Source of the DNA: Flavobacterium sedimenticola | GTDB lineage: Bacteria > Bacteroidota > Bacteroidia > Flavobacteriales > Flavobacteriaceae | DNA length: 64,000 nucleotides | Direction of reading: 5' to 3' | Assembly (NCBI RefSeq): GCF_030053345.1 | Contig: NZ_JASGBP010000007.1 | Location: 1 to 64,000, forward strand | Shown here: in pieces, positions 27,553-36,485 of the stretch | How positions within the stretch are numbered: the first letter of the stretch is position 1 | How the letters are laid out: every line of letters begins with the position of its first letter | Translations under genes and position numbers: made by a program | The notes under the pieces: model-generated | Databases searched by the model: none | The model's input: the letters and a program-made list of their open reading frames with translations, nothing else | What the model was told of the DNA's origin: nothing

Positions 27553-28590
27553 TTAATTTTTCGTGATTTTGGTTATAATAACTTTGCCATTCTCCAGTTT
27601 GGTTTTTACTAAGTATATTCCTTTTGTCAAATTAGATGTATCCAGCTTGTTGTTAACAGGATTCATTCGATAGATTAAACTTCCGGAAGCATTGTATAAC
27701 TCAACTTCTTTAACATCATAATTACTCTGAATATTCAAAAAATCATTTGTTGGAATAGGGTAAACGCTTACAAGATTTTGGTGGTTTTCGACAACACCCA
27801 AAGAACTTGATTTATTGAAGTCGGCCGTGTCTATTTGAGACGGATCATTAATCGACATGTCCAATTTTATGATAAAGCCTCTTCTGTCTTCAGCATACCA
27901 AATGAATGATTGTTTTTGATAGGCGTAACTGCCCTCTGCTTGTGTAACATTGCCATTTTCGGTGCGATGTAGTCTTATTACATTATTGATTATCACATTA
28001 TCTGGGGTTATTAATGTTCCATAGCCATCAGCATTAATAGTTACATTGCCATTCACTTGAATTGACATACCACCTGAATAATCGGTGTAAGTCCGTTCAA
28101 ATGTGTCGGATGTCGTTTGTCCGTAGGTTAATGGAAAACTAATTTCATTGATTGGGTTAATGTATTGGTCATTCCAGAGTTCAGTGACCGGGTTATCGGC
28201 CCATTGACCCAGGTAAACAACACCGTCATTATCTTTTTTAAAATAGTTGTACTGATTGTTTGAAGGACTGGTGTCATCTTCAGTTAAGAGTAAACAGCAC
28301 AGGTTGGATTCAGAATAATCGGCATCCATAAAACCCGGATAAAATGGTGTTCCTGTTGGCTCAATAAAGCTCAAGCTATTTGTAGTAACAGCCGGATGCT
28401 CAAAATTTACACCGGAGAAATCCCAAACGATATTTTGACCTGATGGGCCAGGCGTATAATCGAGTAGTTCTATATCCAATTTATGTGCTACTAAAATATT
28501 ATCACCAATTTGAAAGTAATTATTAGATGTTAATACCGGTTGACAGTAGGTTGTACAACTTACAATTAAAAAAAGGATGCAGATTTTCAT
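27553..28590 (-). CDS. T9SS-secreted protein, unknown function
   Basis: This 345-residue protein has a signal peptide (ILFLIVSCTTYCQ). The central part has GPSGQNIVWDFSGV and DFNKSSSLG, a pattern shared by many secreted flavobacterial proteins without known function. The C-terminus is a T9SS type A sorting domain (VYPIPTNDFLNI, YNASGSLIY, GIYLVKTK, KITKN). Its start codon overlaps the stop of the upstream propeller gene by one base, so the two are co-translated. Confidence 0.8.
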   Translation of the reverse strand: MKICILFLIVSCTTYCQPVLTSNNYFQIGDNILVAHKLDIELLDYTPGPSGQNIVWDFSGVNFEHPAVTTNSLSFIEPTGTPFYPGFMDADYSESNLCCLLLTEDDTSPSNNQYNYFKKDNDGVVYLGQWADNPVTELWNDQYINPINEISFPLTYGQTTSDTFERTYTDYSGGMSIQVNGNVTINADGYGTLITPDNVIINNVIRLHRTENGNVTQAEGSYAYQKQSFIWYAEDRRGFIIKLDMSINDPSQIDTADFNKSSSLGVVENHQNLVSVYPIPTNDFLNIQSNYDVKEVELYNASGSLIYRMNPVNNKLDTSNLTKGIYLVKTKLENGKVIITKITKN

Positions 28591-30902
28591 TATTCTTTAA
28601 CGATTTTATGATATTCAATTACGTTTTCTGTAGAAACTATTTTAATCAAATAGATGCCATTTTCTAAAGAGCTTATGTCTATGTGCTGTTGGTTGGAAAT
28701 GTCTTTTATTTTTTTTCCGGACATATCATAAATGCTGAGCGTTGAAACTAAGCTATCAGAATTAGAGACTACGGTAATAAATTCCCTTGCCGGATTTGGA
28801 GAGACTATAAAGTCGTTATTTTGATCAAAATTAGGATTGGACAAACTGTTTAGTTCAATTTCATATTTCACTAGTCCTAGATCAGTTGTGTTAATGTAAA
28901 CTATAGCGGATGTTGGTGTAAATTGACAGGTGGATTCTGAGGCATAAATATATTCTAATTGTCCACTTGTAATCGTGCTCCAACTCGCACCTCCATCTTC
29001 AGTGTATTTGATTGTAAGTTCGGATATTGCAGAATCATTGGATATTGCAATTATAACATTAGGGTTTGATGGTGAACAAATAACTTTGTGAGTCACAAGT
29101 CCAGTTAGTATTTGACTCCAATTAATACCGTAATTGTTACTTTGATACACTCCGTTTGATGTTCCTAATAAAATCTTATTGTTATCAGATGGATCTTTAA
29201 AAATAGAAAAAATAAAACCGTTGGAGTTCAGTAAATCATCAAGACCAGCACTTCGTTCTTCCCAGGTTAATCCGTTATCATTCGTAAAATAGATTTTACT
29301 ATTTAGGGCAATAATTTTGGTGCCTTCATTAAATTGATCATGCGCTATGGCAAGAACGATGCCTGATTCTGGCAGGTTTATCGGTGTTTGTTGAATATTA
29401 TCTAAATCCGCTACATTAAAATTAATCAATTCGCTATGCTCAAAATCATTAGAAAAAGAAGCCCAAACAATATTTGTATTATTAGGAGAAGAATCGACGG
29501 TATGAAGAAATTGATTTGAAATAGCAGTGAATCCGATATTTTCACCATGATCGTTACTAAAGACCATACTTGCACCTGAAAAACCAAAATTGAAACTGTA
29601 GGTTCTGCCAATTCTATTTTTATCAAAAAAATGAGAACTACTAAAATTTACATAATTTGTGATTGGAACTACAGAAATTGGTGTTACAATGTTTGATAGA
29701 TTGTTAACATGAATAAATCCATTTTGGATACCGTAATACAAATGCGATTCTAAGTTATTTTCTACCACTTCCGTTTTTCCATTATTGCTTGAGAAAGTCG
29801 TTTCTATTTTTTGTAAAGTGCCTCCAAAATTTGATGAAAAAAAAGGGTAATTATTATTAGAAATAAAAATTTCATCCGAATTGAAGGGATTGAAAGTGGT
29901 TGAATATCCGAAGTAGTAACTGTTTGCATCAGTTTCTCCGTTAGGATGATTATACTGGGTGAACGTTGTAAAATTATCGTCGGTTACTACAATATCTTTT
30001 GGGGTATAGAATATACATTTATTAGGATTTTGTTTGTTATAAGTAATGTTTAAAATACCATCTTCAAAATATGATGAGTAATTAGGAATTGCAACTGTCC
30101 ATGTGTCTCCATTATCCAGTGATCTGTAAAGATTTTTTTCTAGGGTATCGTAACGGCTCCCGAGTAATATTTCGCTTGAATTTATTGGATGGAATTCTAG
30201 AGCGTCAAATTCAATACCGGACATTTTTTCAGTCCAGGTTTGCCCTGCGTCATCGGATATCAATAAGCCTCCCCAATCATTAGGATCAAATCCTCCAACT
30301 CTACACATAAATAATTTTGAGGGATTTGACGGACTAATTGCTACTGACGACGGAAAAATACCGTTGTTTGTCACATTGTAATATATTTCACTCCAAGAAT
30401 TGCCTGCATTATTTGAATAGTATACTCTTGCCTCTACCCCAAGTCCTATTTCATACCACTCTTGAACAATTAATATGTTAGGATTAGATTGATAAATGTC
30501 ATACGATGTAATGTTGATAGTAGTACTACCCACAGGAATTGGCGCATTGTATTGCATGATTAATGTTCCACTATTTATGTCAAGTACATATATACTATTA
30601 TTATTAAGATCAACTGACCCGCCATGGACAACAAAACTTAATCTATCATTTCCGAGAATTTTAAGTTTCGTAATTTGAGTTAACTTTTCAGGAAAGGTGT
30701 AAAAAAGATTCCAACTCTCTCCATTGTTATCCGATTTTAGAATGTGATTGTAAGCTGTTGTTGCAAAAACAACATTTTCAGCTGTAGGGTGGTAGGTAAA
30801 ATCAAAAAGCCTTCCATATTCTTTAGAGCCTATTGATTCAATCTGTGCGTTAACTGATAGAGAGCCTATCGTTAAGAACAAGAAAAAAATTCTTTTTAAC
30901 AT
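28590..30902 (-). CDS. T9SS-secreted BNR/sortilin-like beta-propeller protein, paralogue
   Basis: This 770-residue protein has a signal peptide (FFLFLTIGSLSVNAQ). It is a full-length paralogue of the protein at 2453-4750: both open with SKEYGR(I/L)FD(L/F)TYHPT and share repeated Asp-box-like motifs (SDNNGESWN, SDDAGQTWTE, SLDNGDTWT). The C-terminus is a T9SS sorting domain (VSPNPAREFITV, YDMSGKKI, GIYLIKIV, KIVKE). It starts 2 bp after the stop of the upstream gene and overlaps the next one by one base. Confidence 0.85.
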   Translation of the reverse strand: MLKRIFFLFLTIGSLSVNAQIESIGSKEYGRLFDFTYHPTAENVVFATTAYNHILKSDNNGESWNLFYTFPEKLTQITKLKILGNDRLSFVVHGGSVDLNNNSIYVLDINSGTLIMQYNAPIPVGSTTINITSYDIYQSNPNILIVQEWYEIGLGVEARVYYSNNAGNSWSEIYYNVTNNGIFPSSVAISPSNPSKLFMCRVGGFDPNDWGGLLISDDAGQTWTEKMSGIEFDALEFHPINSSEILLGSRYDTLEKNLYRSLDNGDTWTVAIPNYSSYFEDGILNITYNKQNPNKCIFYTPKDIVVTDDNFTTFTQYNHPNGETDANSYYFGYSTTFNPFNSDEIFISNNNYPFFSSNFGGTLQKIETTFSSNNGKTEVVENNLESHLYYGIQNGFIHVNNLSNIVTPISVVPITNYVNFSSSHFFDKNRIGRTYSFNFGFSGASMVFSNDHGENIGFTAISNQFLHTVDSSPNNTNIVWASFSNDFEHSELINFNVADLDNIQQTPINLPESGIVLAIAHDQFNEGTKIIALNSKIYFTNDNGLTWEERSAGLDDLLNSNGFIFSIFKDPSDNNKILLGTSNGVYQSNNYGINWSQILTGLVTHKVICSPSNPNVIIAISNDSAISELTIKYTEDGGASWSTITSGQLEYIYASESTCQFTPTSAIVYINTTDLGLVKYEIELNSLSNPNFDQNNDFIVSPNPAREFITVVSNSDSLVSTLSIYDMSGKKIKDISNQQHIDISSLENGIYLIKIVSTENVIEYHKIVKE

Positions 30903-30904
30903 GA

Positions 30905-33124
30905 CTATTCTTTAATAAATTTTATTGTGCTGTTTGTTTCTTCTGAGGTAACTATATTTACAAAATAAACTCCATTTGTTAGGTTACCTATTTCAATAGC
31001 ATTTGAATTCCAGTTTTGCTTTTCCATTATTTTTTTTCCTGTAACATCAAATATGGTTATGTCTTTCACAGTTCCTTGTATATTGAAATTCAAAGTGTTT
31101 TTAACCGGGTTTGGATAAATGCTAATACTAGTAGCATTAGGATTATTGACCAATAGGTTTTGGGTTACTTTGTAAATACCTCTAACATTATTATTTATTG
31201 CTCTGCTGTCGACAATAACATAAGCATCACCCACTGAATCAAAGTTGTAATCTTCAATATAAGGGTTGGTAGGATTTAGTTCTTGAGGTCTGCCTAAATT
31301 AATCCAGGTAATTCCTTTATCTTCAGACTTGTAAAGTTCAAAGCCACTGTAAAAAAACATATGGTCCAGATGATTTACCTTAAAGTTGCCAATACCTACA
31401 TCACTAGTAAAGTAAGGTGCAAATGGTAAATTTACTGGTGCTAATTCCGGTAAAGGATTGTTTATGACTCTAAAAAGTTGCTGACCGTCTAACACAAAGT
31501 AAGTGTCATCGCCTTTGGCATAAAAATAACCACTTGGCATAAATGCGAGTGATTCCGGAGCAGTAAAGTTTTGCCACGTTGCACCATTGTCAATGGAATA
31601 AATAAATTCTTCAGTACCAATGGCCGTGTCTTGTAAAGTTACGCAGATTCTTCCGCTAGAATCTTTGGAAATATTTTGGACTCTCCGTAAATTAGACTGT
31701 GGGTCAAAATCATGCATCATATTCCATGTATTACCATCGTCTTCAGAAACATATAAAACGTCTGTTGAAAAGTTGTGAATGGCAAAAATGGTTCCATCAT
31801 CTGAAACAAAATAATTTACAAGTCCCAGAAGAGGAAAGGCACCCGGATTATTGAGTAAAGTATAGGTTAATCCTGAGTCAACCGATTTTAAAATTTGATT
31901 GGCTTTTGTGGCATAAATAGTATTGTCATTTGTTTTGAATATTCGATTCATCGGGGTAAGATTACCTATTACCTGATTCTCCCAAGGGGATGACTGACCG
32001 GTTGCAAATGAAATGGTACTGTTAAAATAGCTCGAGCTGTAAATGCGGTTGTTGTTGTCAAACAGGAAAGTGGTAATTGTTCCTCTTAAACCTTGAATTT
32101 GTGGTGTCCAACTGTTTCCATTTGTTAACTTTTGGGCGATGTACTGTTTGTTAAAATTGTAAATGGTATTATTGCTATCCGCTATAATTTCAACAGAAAA
32201 TTGTTGCGGATTGTTGAATAATGTACTTGACCAAATTTGCCCACCACCATTTACAAACATTTTATGAATACCACTTTCACTACCTAACCAAAGCGATTGA
32301 GTAGCGTCATCAAAAAACAAGCAAGTATATTTTTCGTTGTTGTTTGGTAACGGCATAGGGGTCCAATTAATGTAATCATCGGAGTAGATTAAGAAAAGCT
32401 GATTTTGAGAAAGGTTTTGTCCCAAAGCATAAACCCTACCGGTGGCACTATCTTCTGCAAAACGATAAACTTGATGTTGGTTGAAATTAGTTTGTTGAAA
32501 GGTTTGTCCGTTGTTTTGAGTAATCCAAATACCTCCATTATCTGTTCCAATCAATAATGCATTATCCTGAGTAAGTAATAATTCAGCGGGAATATTTTGA
32601 GGATTATCAGTAGGGTCAAATTCAAATATTTGACCGCTTTGACCTCCATTGGTGTAACGTATAATGTAAGGTTGTAGAAAACTACCGAAGCTGCCTCCAA
32701 AAAAGTTGTTAGCAGAAGTTACATCGGTTAGTTCGTAAACAGGCTCATGAAATCCTGACACAGGATTGGTTTCCAGAAAAGTCTGATTCCAAGTTTGTCC
32801 GAAGTCTGAAGTGTAATAAATACCGCCTCCGAATGAGTCTCCCACAAAGATAGTATTTGAATTTTTTTGACAAGAAATGTTTTGCGGGCTAATAGGTGCT
32901 GTACCATCGCCATTGCTCATTTCCTGCCAATTGCCATTTAACGGTTTGTAGAAAAAACGATTGTCTGCGGACAGCATGAAGAATGTTCCGGCGTTATTAA
33001 CGTCAATGTCTACCGGAGTAACGTTTACCGGTAATTCTTTGTAAAAGGACCACGTTTGCGCATTGAGTGCTACGAAGCAATTGGCGAACAGTGCCAAACT
33101 CAATAAGTAATTTTTAATTTTCAT
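30905..33124 (-). CDS. T9SS-secreted two-propeller (BNR-like) protein
   Basis: This 739-residue protein has a signal peptide (LLSLALFANCFVALNAQ). Two sets of propeller blades carry YTSDFGQTWNQ, TQNNGQTFQQT, SVDSGLTYT, SEDDGNTWN and SIDNGATWQ, as in YCF48/sortilin-like propellers. The C-terminus is a T9SS type A sorting domain (IYPNPVKNTLNF, FDVTGKKIM, GVYFVNIV, KFIKE). It is a paralogue of the protein at 33441-35654 (both contain ITQNNG(Q/D)(T/S)FQQTN and YSDDYINWTP). It is the first gene of the long minus-strand run and has its own tandem operator-promoter upstream. Confidence 0.85.
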   Translation of the reverse strand: MKIKNYLLSLALFANCFVALNAQTWSFYKELPVNVTPVDIDVNNAGTFFMLSADNRFFYKPLNGNWQEMSNGDGTAPISPQNISCQKNSNTIFVGDSFGGGIYYTSDFGQTWNQTFLETNPVSGFHEPVYELTDVTSANNFFGGSFGSFLQPYIIRYTNGGQSGQIFEFDPTDNPQNIPAELLLTQDNALLIGTDNGGIWITQNNGQTFQQTNFNQHQVYRFAEDSATGRVYALGQNLSQNQLFLIYSDDYINWTPMPLPNNNEKYTCLFFDDATQSLWLGSESGIHKMFVNGGGQIWSSTLFNNPQQFSVEIIADSNNTIYNFNKQYIAQKLTNGNSWTPQIQGLRGTITTFLFDNNNRIYSSSYFNSTISFATGQSSPWENQVIGNLTPMNRIFKTNDNTIYATKANQILKSVDSGLTYTLLNNPGAFPLLGLVNYFVSDDGTIFAIHNFSTDVLYVSEDDGNTWNMMHDFDPQSNLRRVQNISKDSSGRICVTLQDTAIGTEEFIYSIDNGATWQNFTAPESLAFMPSGYFYAKGDDTYFVLDGQQLFRVINNPLPELAPVNLPFAPYFTSDVGIGNFKVNHLDHMFFYSGFELYKSEDKGITWINLGRPQELNPTNPYIEDYNFDSVGDAYVIVDSRAINNNVRGIYKVTQNLLVNNPNATSISIYPNPVKNTLNFNIQGTVKDITIFDVTGKKIMEKQNWNSNAIEIGNLTNGVYFVNIVTSEETNSTIKFIKE

Positions 33125-33214
33125 AGCATTGTTTTTTTTAAAAATTTTTATTTAGCAACTTTTTATTCAATATTCTCTAATAATTATAGAGAGAAAAAAT
33201 CAAATTTAATCACC

Positions 33215-33285
33215 CAAAATTATGACCATAATATGTTGAAATCTATACCTGATAACGTGTAATTACTACTACCTGAAATCAGGTA
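33215..33285 (-). promoter_or_regulatory. Tandem operator and -7 box for the operon starting at 33124
   Basis: TACCTGAAATCAGGTA (33270-33285) and TACCTGATAACGTGTA (33246-33261) are separated by 8 bp. The minus-strand -7 box TAATTTTG (33222-33215) begins after exactly 23 bp. No -33 TTTG is visible in the spacer, as expected for an activator-dependent promoter. The predicted leader is about 85 bases. Confidence 0.75.
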
Positions 33286-33358
33286 TTTTTTATTACTTCA
33301 AGTTGGGCCAATTTCTTTTAAACTCGTATCACTACTTTGTTTTTTTTAGATTATATGA

Positions 33359-33389
33359 AAAAAGGATAGCAAACTTTGCTATCCTTTTT
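33359..33389 (-). terminator. Strong intrinsic terminator after the gene at 33441-35654
   Basis: AAAAAGGATAGCAAA (33359-33373) and TTTGCTATCCTTTTT (33375-33389) are perfect 15-bp arms with a one-base centre. On the minus strand the stem is followed by a T-run. It lies about 50 bp beyond the stop at 33441 and isolates the two neighbouring paralogous propeller genes into separate transcription units. Confidence 0.9.
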
Positions 33390-33440
33390 AACGGTTTTTC
33401 TAATTGGAATTAGACTACCCTTTTGAATTAACCCTATGTA

Positions 33441-35654
33441 TTATTCTTTTATAAATTTAGTTGAAAAAACAGCATCGTTATCACCCGTAACTTCAACAAT
33501 GTATATCCCTTTTGAGAGTTGAGAAACATCTATTGTATTTTCTGTAATCGGGGTAGCGGAAACCCTTTTACCCAACAAATCATATATTGCAATTTCTTTG
33601 ATAATATTGTTGGTATTAATGTTTATTAGGTTTTGTGCAGGATTAGGGTAAATTGAGATAAGATTATCCAAATCAGCATCGTTAATATCAAGTGTTTGGT
33701 TCAATTTATAATAACCCGATTCTGTTGGATCTAAGGCATTATTAATTTTGATGTAAGCATTATTTTGATTATCGAAAAGTACAACTTTGCTACTGTTGTC
33801 GTTATCTTGCACATAAGGATGACGTGTTACACCGGGGGTACCCATATTCGTCCAACTTTGCCCTTCATTGGTTGACTTGTAGACGTTGCTATTTAAAATG
33901 CAATAATAATTGTAATTGTTGTCAACACTCAAGACTGATATGAATTGAAAGCCGCTAGGGGGTAAAACTTGTACAAACGTATTGGTTGCAGTAGCGAAGT
34001 TGAATTTAAAATATTTGCCGCCAATGACAACAAAAGTGCGATCGTTTTTGGATAATAAGTTGTTAAATCCATTTAGGTTGCTGTTGACCATGGTTCTTGA
34101 ACTCCATGTTACACCTTGATCGGTACTGTAATATACTTTAAATTGTCCAAAAAAGGAGTCTGTTGATTCTACAATCACAAAAATTACACCATTTGCATCT
34201 TGGGACACATCTCTGACATAGGCACCAGGGTCATTTGATGTAAAAGTGTTTAGCACAGACCAATTTTGGCCTTCGTTTTGAGACCAATACACTCTCATTC
34301 GATTGTTTCTTCCCACGGCAAACAGGCTTCCAGCTTCTCCTGTTCTGAATACATCAATTACACCATTATTGAAATTTGAGGGTGTAATATCGGAGTAAGT
34401 TTGACCATTATCGATTGATTTTTTTAAACTTTTTCCTAAAGAGGCAAATATTTTTCCATTAGGTAAAGTATATAATCCATTTACTGCTTGTTGATCAGCA
34501 CGAAGAGAAGTTTTTGTCCAAGGTGAAGTAAACGTATTGGCTACAGAAACATTGTTAGAGGAACGATTTGCTGCTACCATGGAGTTGTTTTGACCTATGG
34601 CATGATATGCAACCAAGCCGTGTAAGCCATTGTTGATGTTGTTCCAGGCACTGGCTGTGCTATTCATTTTTTGCGCCCCTTTGTCTGTTGAAAAACTATA
34701 CAATCCTCCATTGTTATCGCCAATAATTTCTACCATTATAGGGTTTTGGTTGTTTAAACTATTACTCGCCCAAACATTATCACTATTTGCAAGAGATAAT
34801 TTATAGATTCCCGACTTGCTGCCCGCCCATAAACTGTTCGTTGCATTTTCGTAATAAATAGTAGTAAAATCTTCGGTTGTATTGGGAAGTGCAGTTGGTG
34901 TCCAATTGATGTAATCATCAGAATACAACAACAGCGAGGTATTGGTCAATGTTTCTTTTCCCAGAGCATAAACCCTGCCTGTGTTGGTTTCGGCAAAATC
35001 GGTTATCTTATTTTCAAAATAATTGGTTTGTTGAAAGCTATCGCCATTATTTTGGGTGATCCAAATACCGTTACCTTCAGTACCTATTAAAAGTTTAAGA
35101 TTGCTTGTATAGTAGAGCCCTTCCGGGGTACTATTTTCGTCATTAGTTGGGTCTAAGAAATACATTTCACTGGCATCTGTTCCATATCGAGTTATTATGG
35201 GGTAAACAGTAGAACCTTCAATGAAAAAACCACCTCCAAAAAAATTATTATTTCTTTCATTACTAAGGGCCATAATGTCTTCATGTAACCCTGTATTATC
35301 CCCTGTGATAAACCATTCACGATTCCAATTCCAACCAAGATTGCTGGTGTAAACAAGTCCGCCAGCATAAGAGTCACCATAAACGAGAAAGTTTTGGCTC
35401 TTGTGCACCGAAATACAATTAGCATTCATCACTCCCGAATTGTAGGTAGGAATTTCTGTCCATGTGCCACTAGATAGTGGTTTGTAAAATATTCGTTGAT
35501 CTTGGGTTAGCATAAACATGGTGCCGGCATTGTTGGAATCAATGTCTTTTGGGATCACGTCAGTAGGAAGACTTTTGTGAAAAGTCCAGTTTTGGGCTTT
35601 AAACTCTGAACAATAACCCATTGTCAGGATAATACAAAGTAACAACTTTTTCAT
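33441..35654 (-). CDS. T9SS-secreted two-propeller (BNR-like) protein, paralogue
   Basis: This 737-residue protein has a signal peptide (LLCIILTMGYCSEFKAQ). The propeller blade motifs (TSNLGWNWNR, TQNNGDSFQQT, SIDNGQTYS, STDQGVTWSS, STNEGQSWTN) run almost to the C-terminal T9SS sorting domain (IYPNPAQNLINI, YDLLGKRVS, GIYIVEVT, KFIKE). It is collinear with the neighbouring 739-residue paralogue at 30905-33124, pointing to tandem duplication followed by divergence. It has its own operator-promoter and its own terminator. Confidence 0.85.
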   Translation of the reverse strand: MKKLLLCIILTMGYCSEFKAQNWTFHKSLPTDVIPKDIDSNNAGTMFMLTQDQRIFYKPLSSGTWTEIPTYNSGVMNANCISVHKSQNFLVYGDSYAGGLVYTSNLGWNWNREWFITGDNTGLHEDIMALSNERNNNFFGGGFFIEGSTVYPIITRYGTDASEMYFLDPTNDENSTPEGLYYTSNLKLLIGTEGNGIWITQNNGDSFQQTNYFENKITDFAETNTGRVYALGKETLTNTSLLLYSDDYINWTPTALPNTTEDFTTIYYENATNSLWAGSKSGIYKLSLANSDNVWASNSLNNQNPIMVEIIGDNNGGLYSFSTDKGAQKMNSTASAWNNINNGLHGLVAYHAIGQNNSMVAANRSSNNVSVANTFTSPWTKTSLRADQQAVNGLYTLPNGKIFASLGKSLKKSIDNGQTYSDITPSNFNNGVIDVFRTGEAGSLFAVGRNNRMRVYWSQNEGQNWSVLNTFTSNDPGAYVRDVSQDANGVIFVIVESTDSFFGQFKVYYSTDQGVTWSSRTMVNSNLNGFNNLLSKNDRTFVVIGGKYFKFNFATATNTFVQVLPPSGFQFISVLSVDNNYNYYCILNSNVYKSTNEGQSWTNMGTPGVTRHPYVQDNDNSSKVVLFDNQNNAYIKINNALDPTESGYYKLNQTLDINDADLDNLISIYPNPAQNLININTNNIIKEIAIYDLLGKRVSATPITENTIDVSQLSKGIYIVEVTGDNDAVFSTKFIKE

Positions 35655-35724
35655 AATTTTTTTTTTTTAGTTTTTAATAGCATTTTGTTTATTGTGCCTT
35701 TACAGATAACACATAAACAATATC

Positions 35725-35795
35725 CAAAATTAGAATTGTAAAACTCAGAAAACTATACCTGATTAGGTGTAAATGCTTTTACCTGATAGCAGGTA
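35725..35795 (-). promoter_or_regulatory. Tandem operator and -7 box for the gene at 33441-35654
   Basis: TACCTGATAGCAGGTA (35780-35795) and TACCTGATTAGGTGTA (35756-35771) are separated by 8 bp. The minus-strand -7 box TAATTTTG (35732-35725) follows after 23 bp. The sequence and spacing are almost the same as at the promoter of the paralogous gene (33215-33285), so promoter and gene may have been duplicated together. Confidence 0.75.
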
Positions 35796-36004
35796 TTAAT
35801 ACTAAAATGGTGAATGCGACCTTTAATTTAATCCGCCCATGATTTCATTTGTTTTAATTCAAATCAGCTTGAAAGGATGTTTGAGAAAATAATTGTCGTT
35901 TTTCGAGTTTATTTATGGATTAAAGCATAATTCAATCCAAAAGACAAATCAAAACGGCTATTGTGTAGAAATGAATTAATATTCAATACTTTATTTAGTC
36001 ATTA

Positions 36005-36075
36005 TACCTGATAACAGGTAAGTTATATTACCTATTTATAGGTATTTTTAAAAGAAATTGTTGCCAGTAATTTTG
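36005..36075 (+). promoter_or_regulatory. Tandem operator and -7 box facing the Kelch-protein gene
   Basis: TACCTGATAACAGGTA (36005-36020) and TACCTATTTATAGGTA (36029-36044) are separated by 8 bp. The plus-strand -7 box TAATTTTG (36068-36075) follows after 23 bp. The next start codon on this strand is about 410 bp away, so the transcript would carry a long leader or an unrecognised small gene. Confidence 0.7.
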
Positions 36076-36485
36076 TGTAATGTTTTTTTATGTTTTTAGA
36101 ATAATAAGTATAGTCCTTGTACCATATTTGATTTTCTTGAAATATGCTTAACATTTTTTCAATCATCATACATGTGCGTTGTTTTTGTGTATGAGTTATA
36201 GCTTATGAATGAGTTTGTAAATTATGCTTTGAGCAAAAAAACAGATCCAAGCTATACTTTGCCTTAGGAAATACATAAGATTTAATTTTAGTATCAAAAG
36301 TTTATAAATGGCTTGTTTGCTGTAAGTGTTTACTCAAATAAATTTTTTTCTCATTACATGAAAAAAAAACTCTGAATCAATTGATTTAATTGGGTGAATT
36401 GTTTTAGTCTAATGAATTGATGTAAAAAAATAGCTAAAGGCCGTTAATCTCTTAGAAATTCAATTAAAAATTAAAGTAAGTACAC
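36076..36485 (+). other. Long predicted leader without recognised gene
   Basis: This is a 410-bp AT-rich stretch between the operator-linked promoter and the Kelch gene. Only very short reading frames with ATG are present (the longest I traced is about 16 codons, starting near 36144), none with recognisable features. No clear terminator was seen. It could be a long 5' untranslated region or contain a small RNA. Confidence 0.4.
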
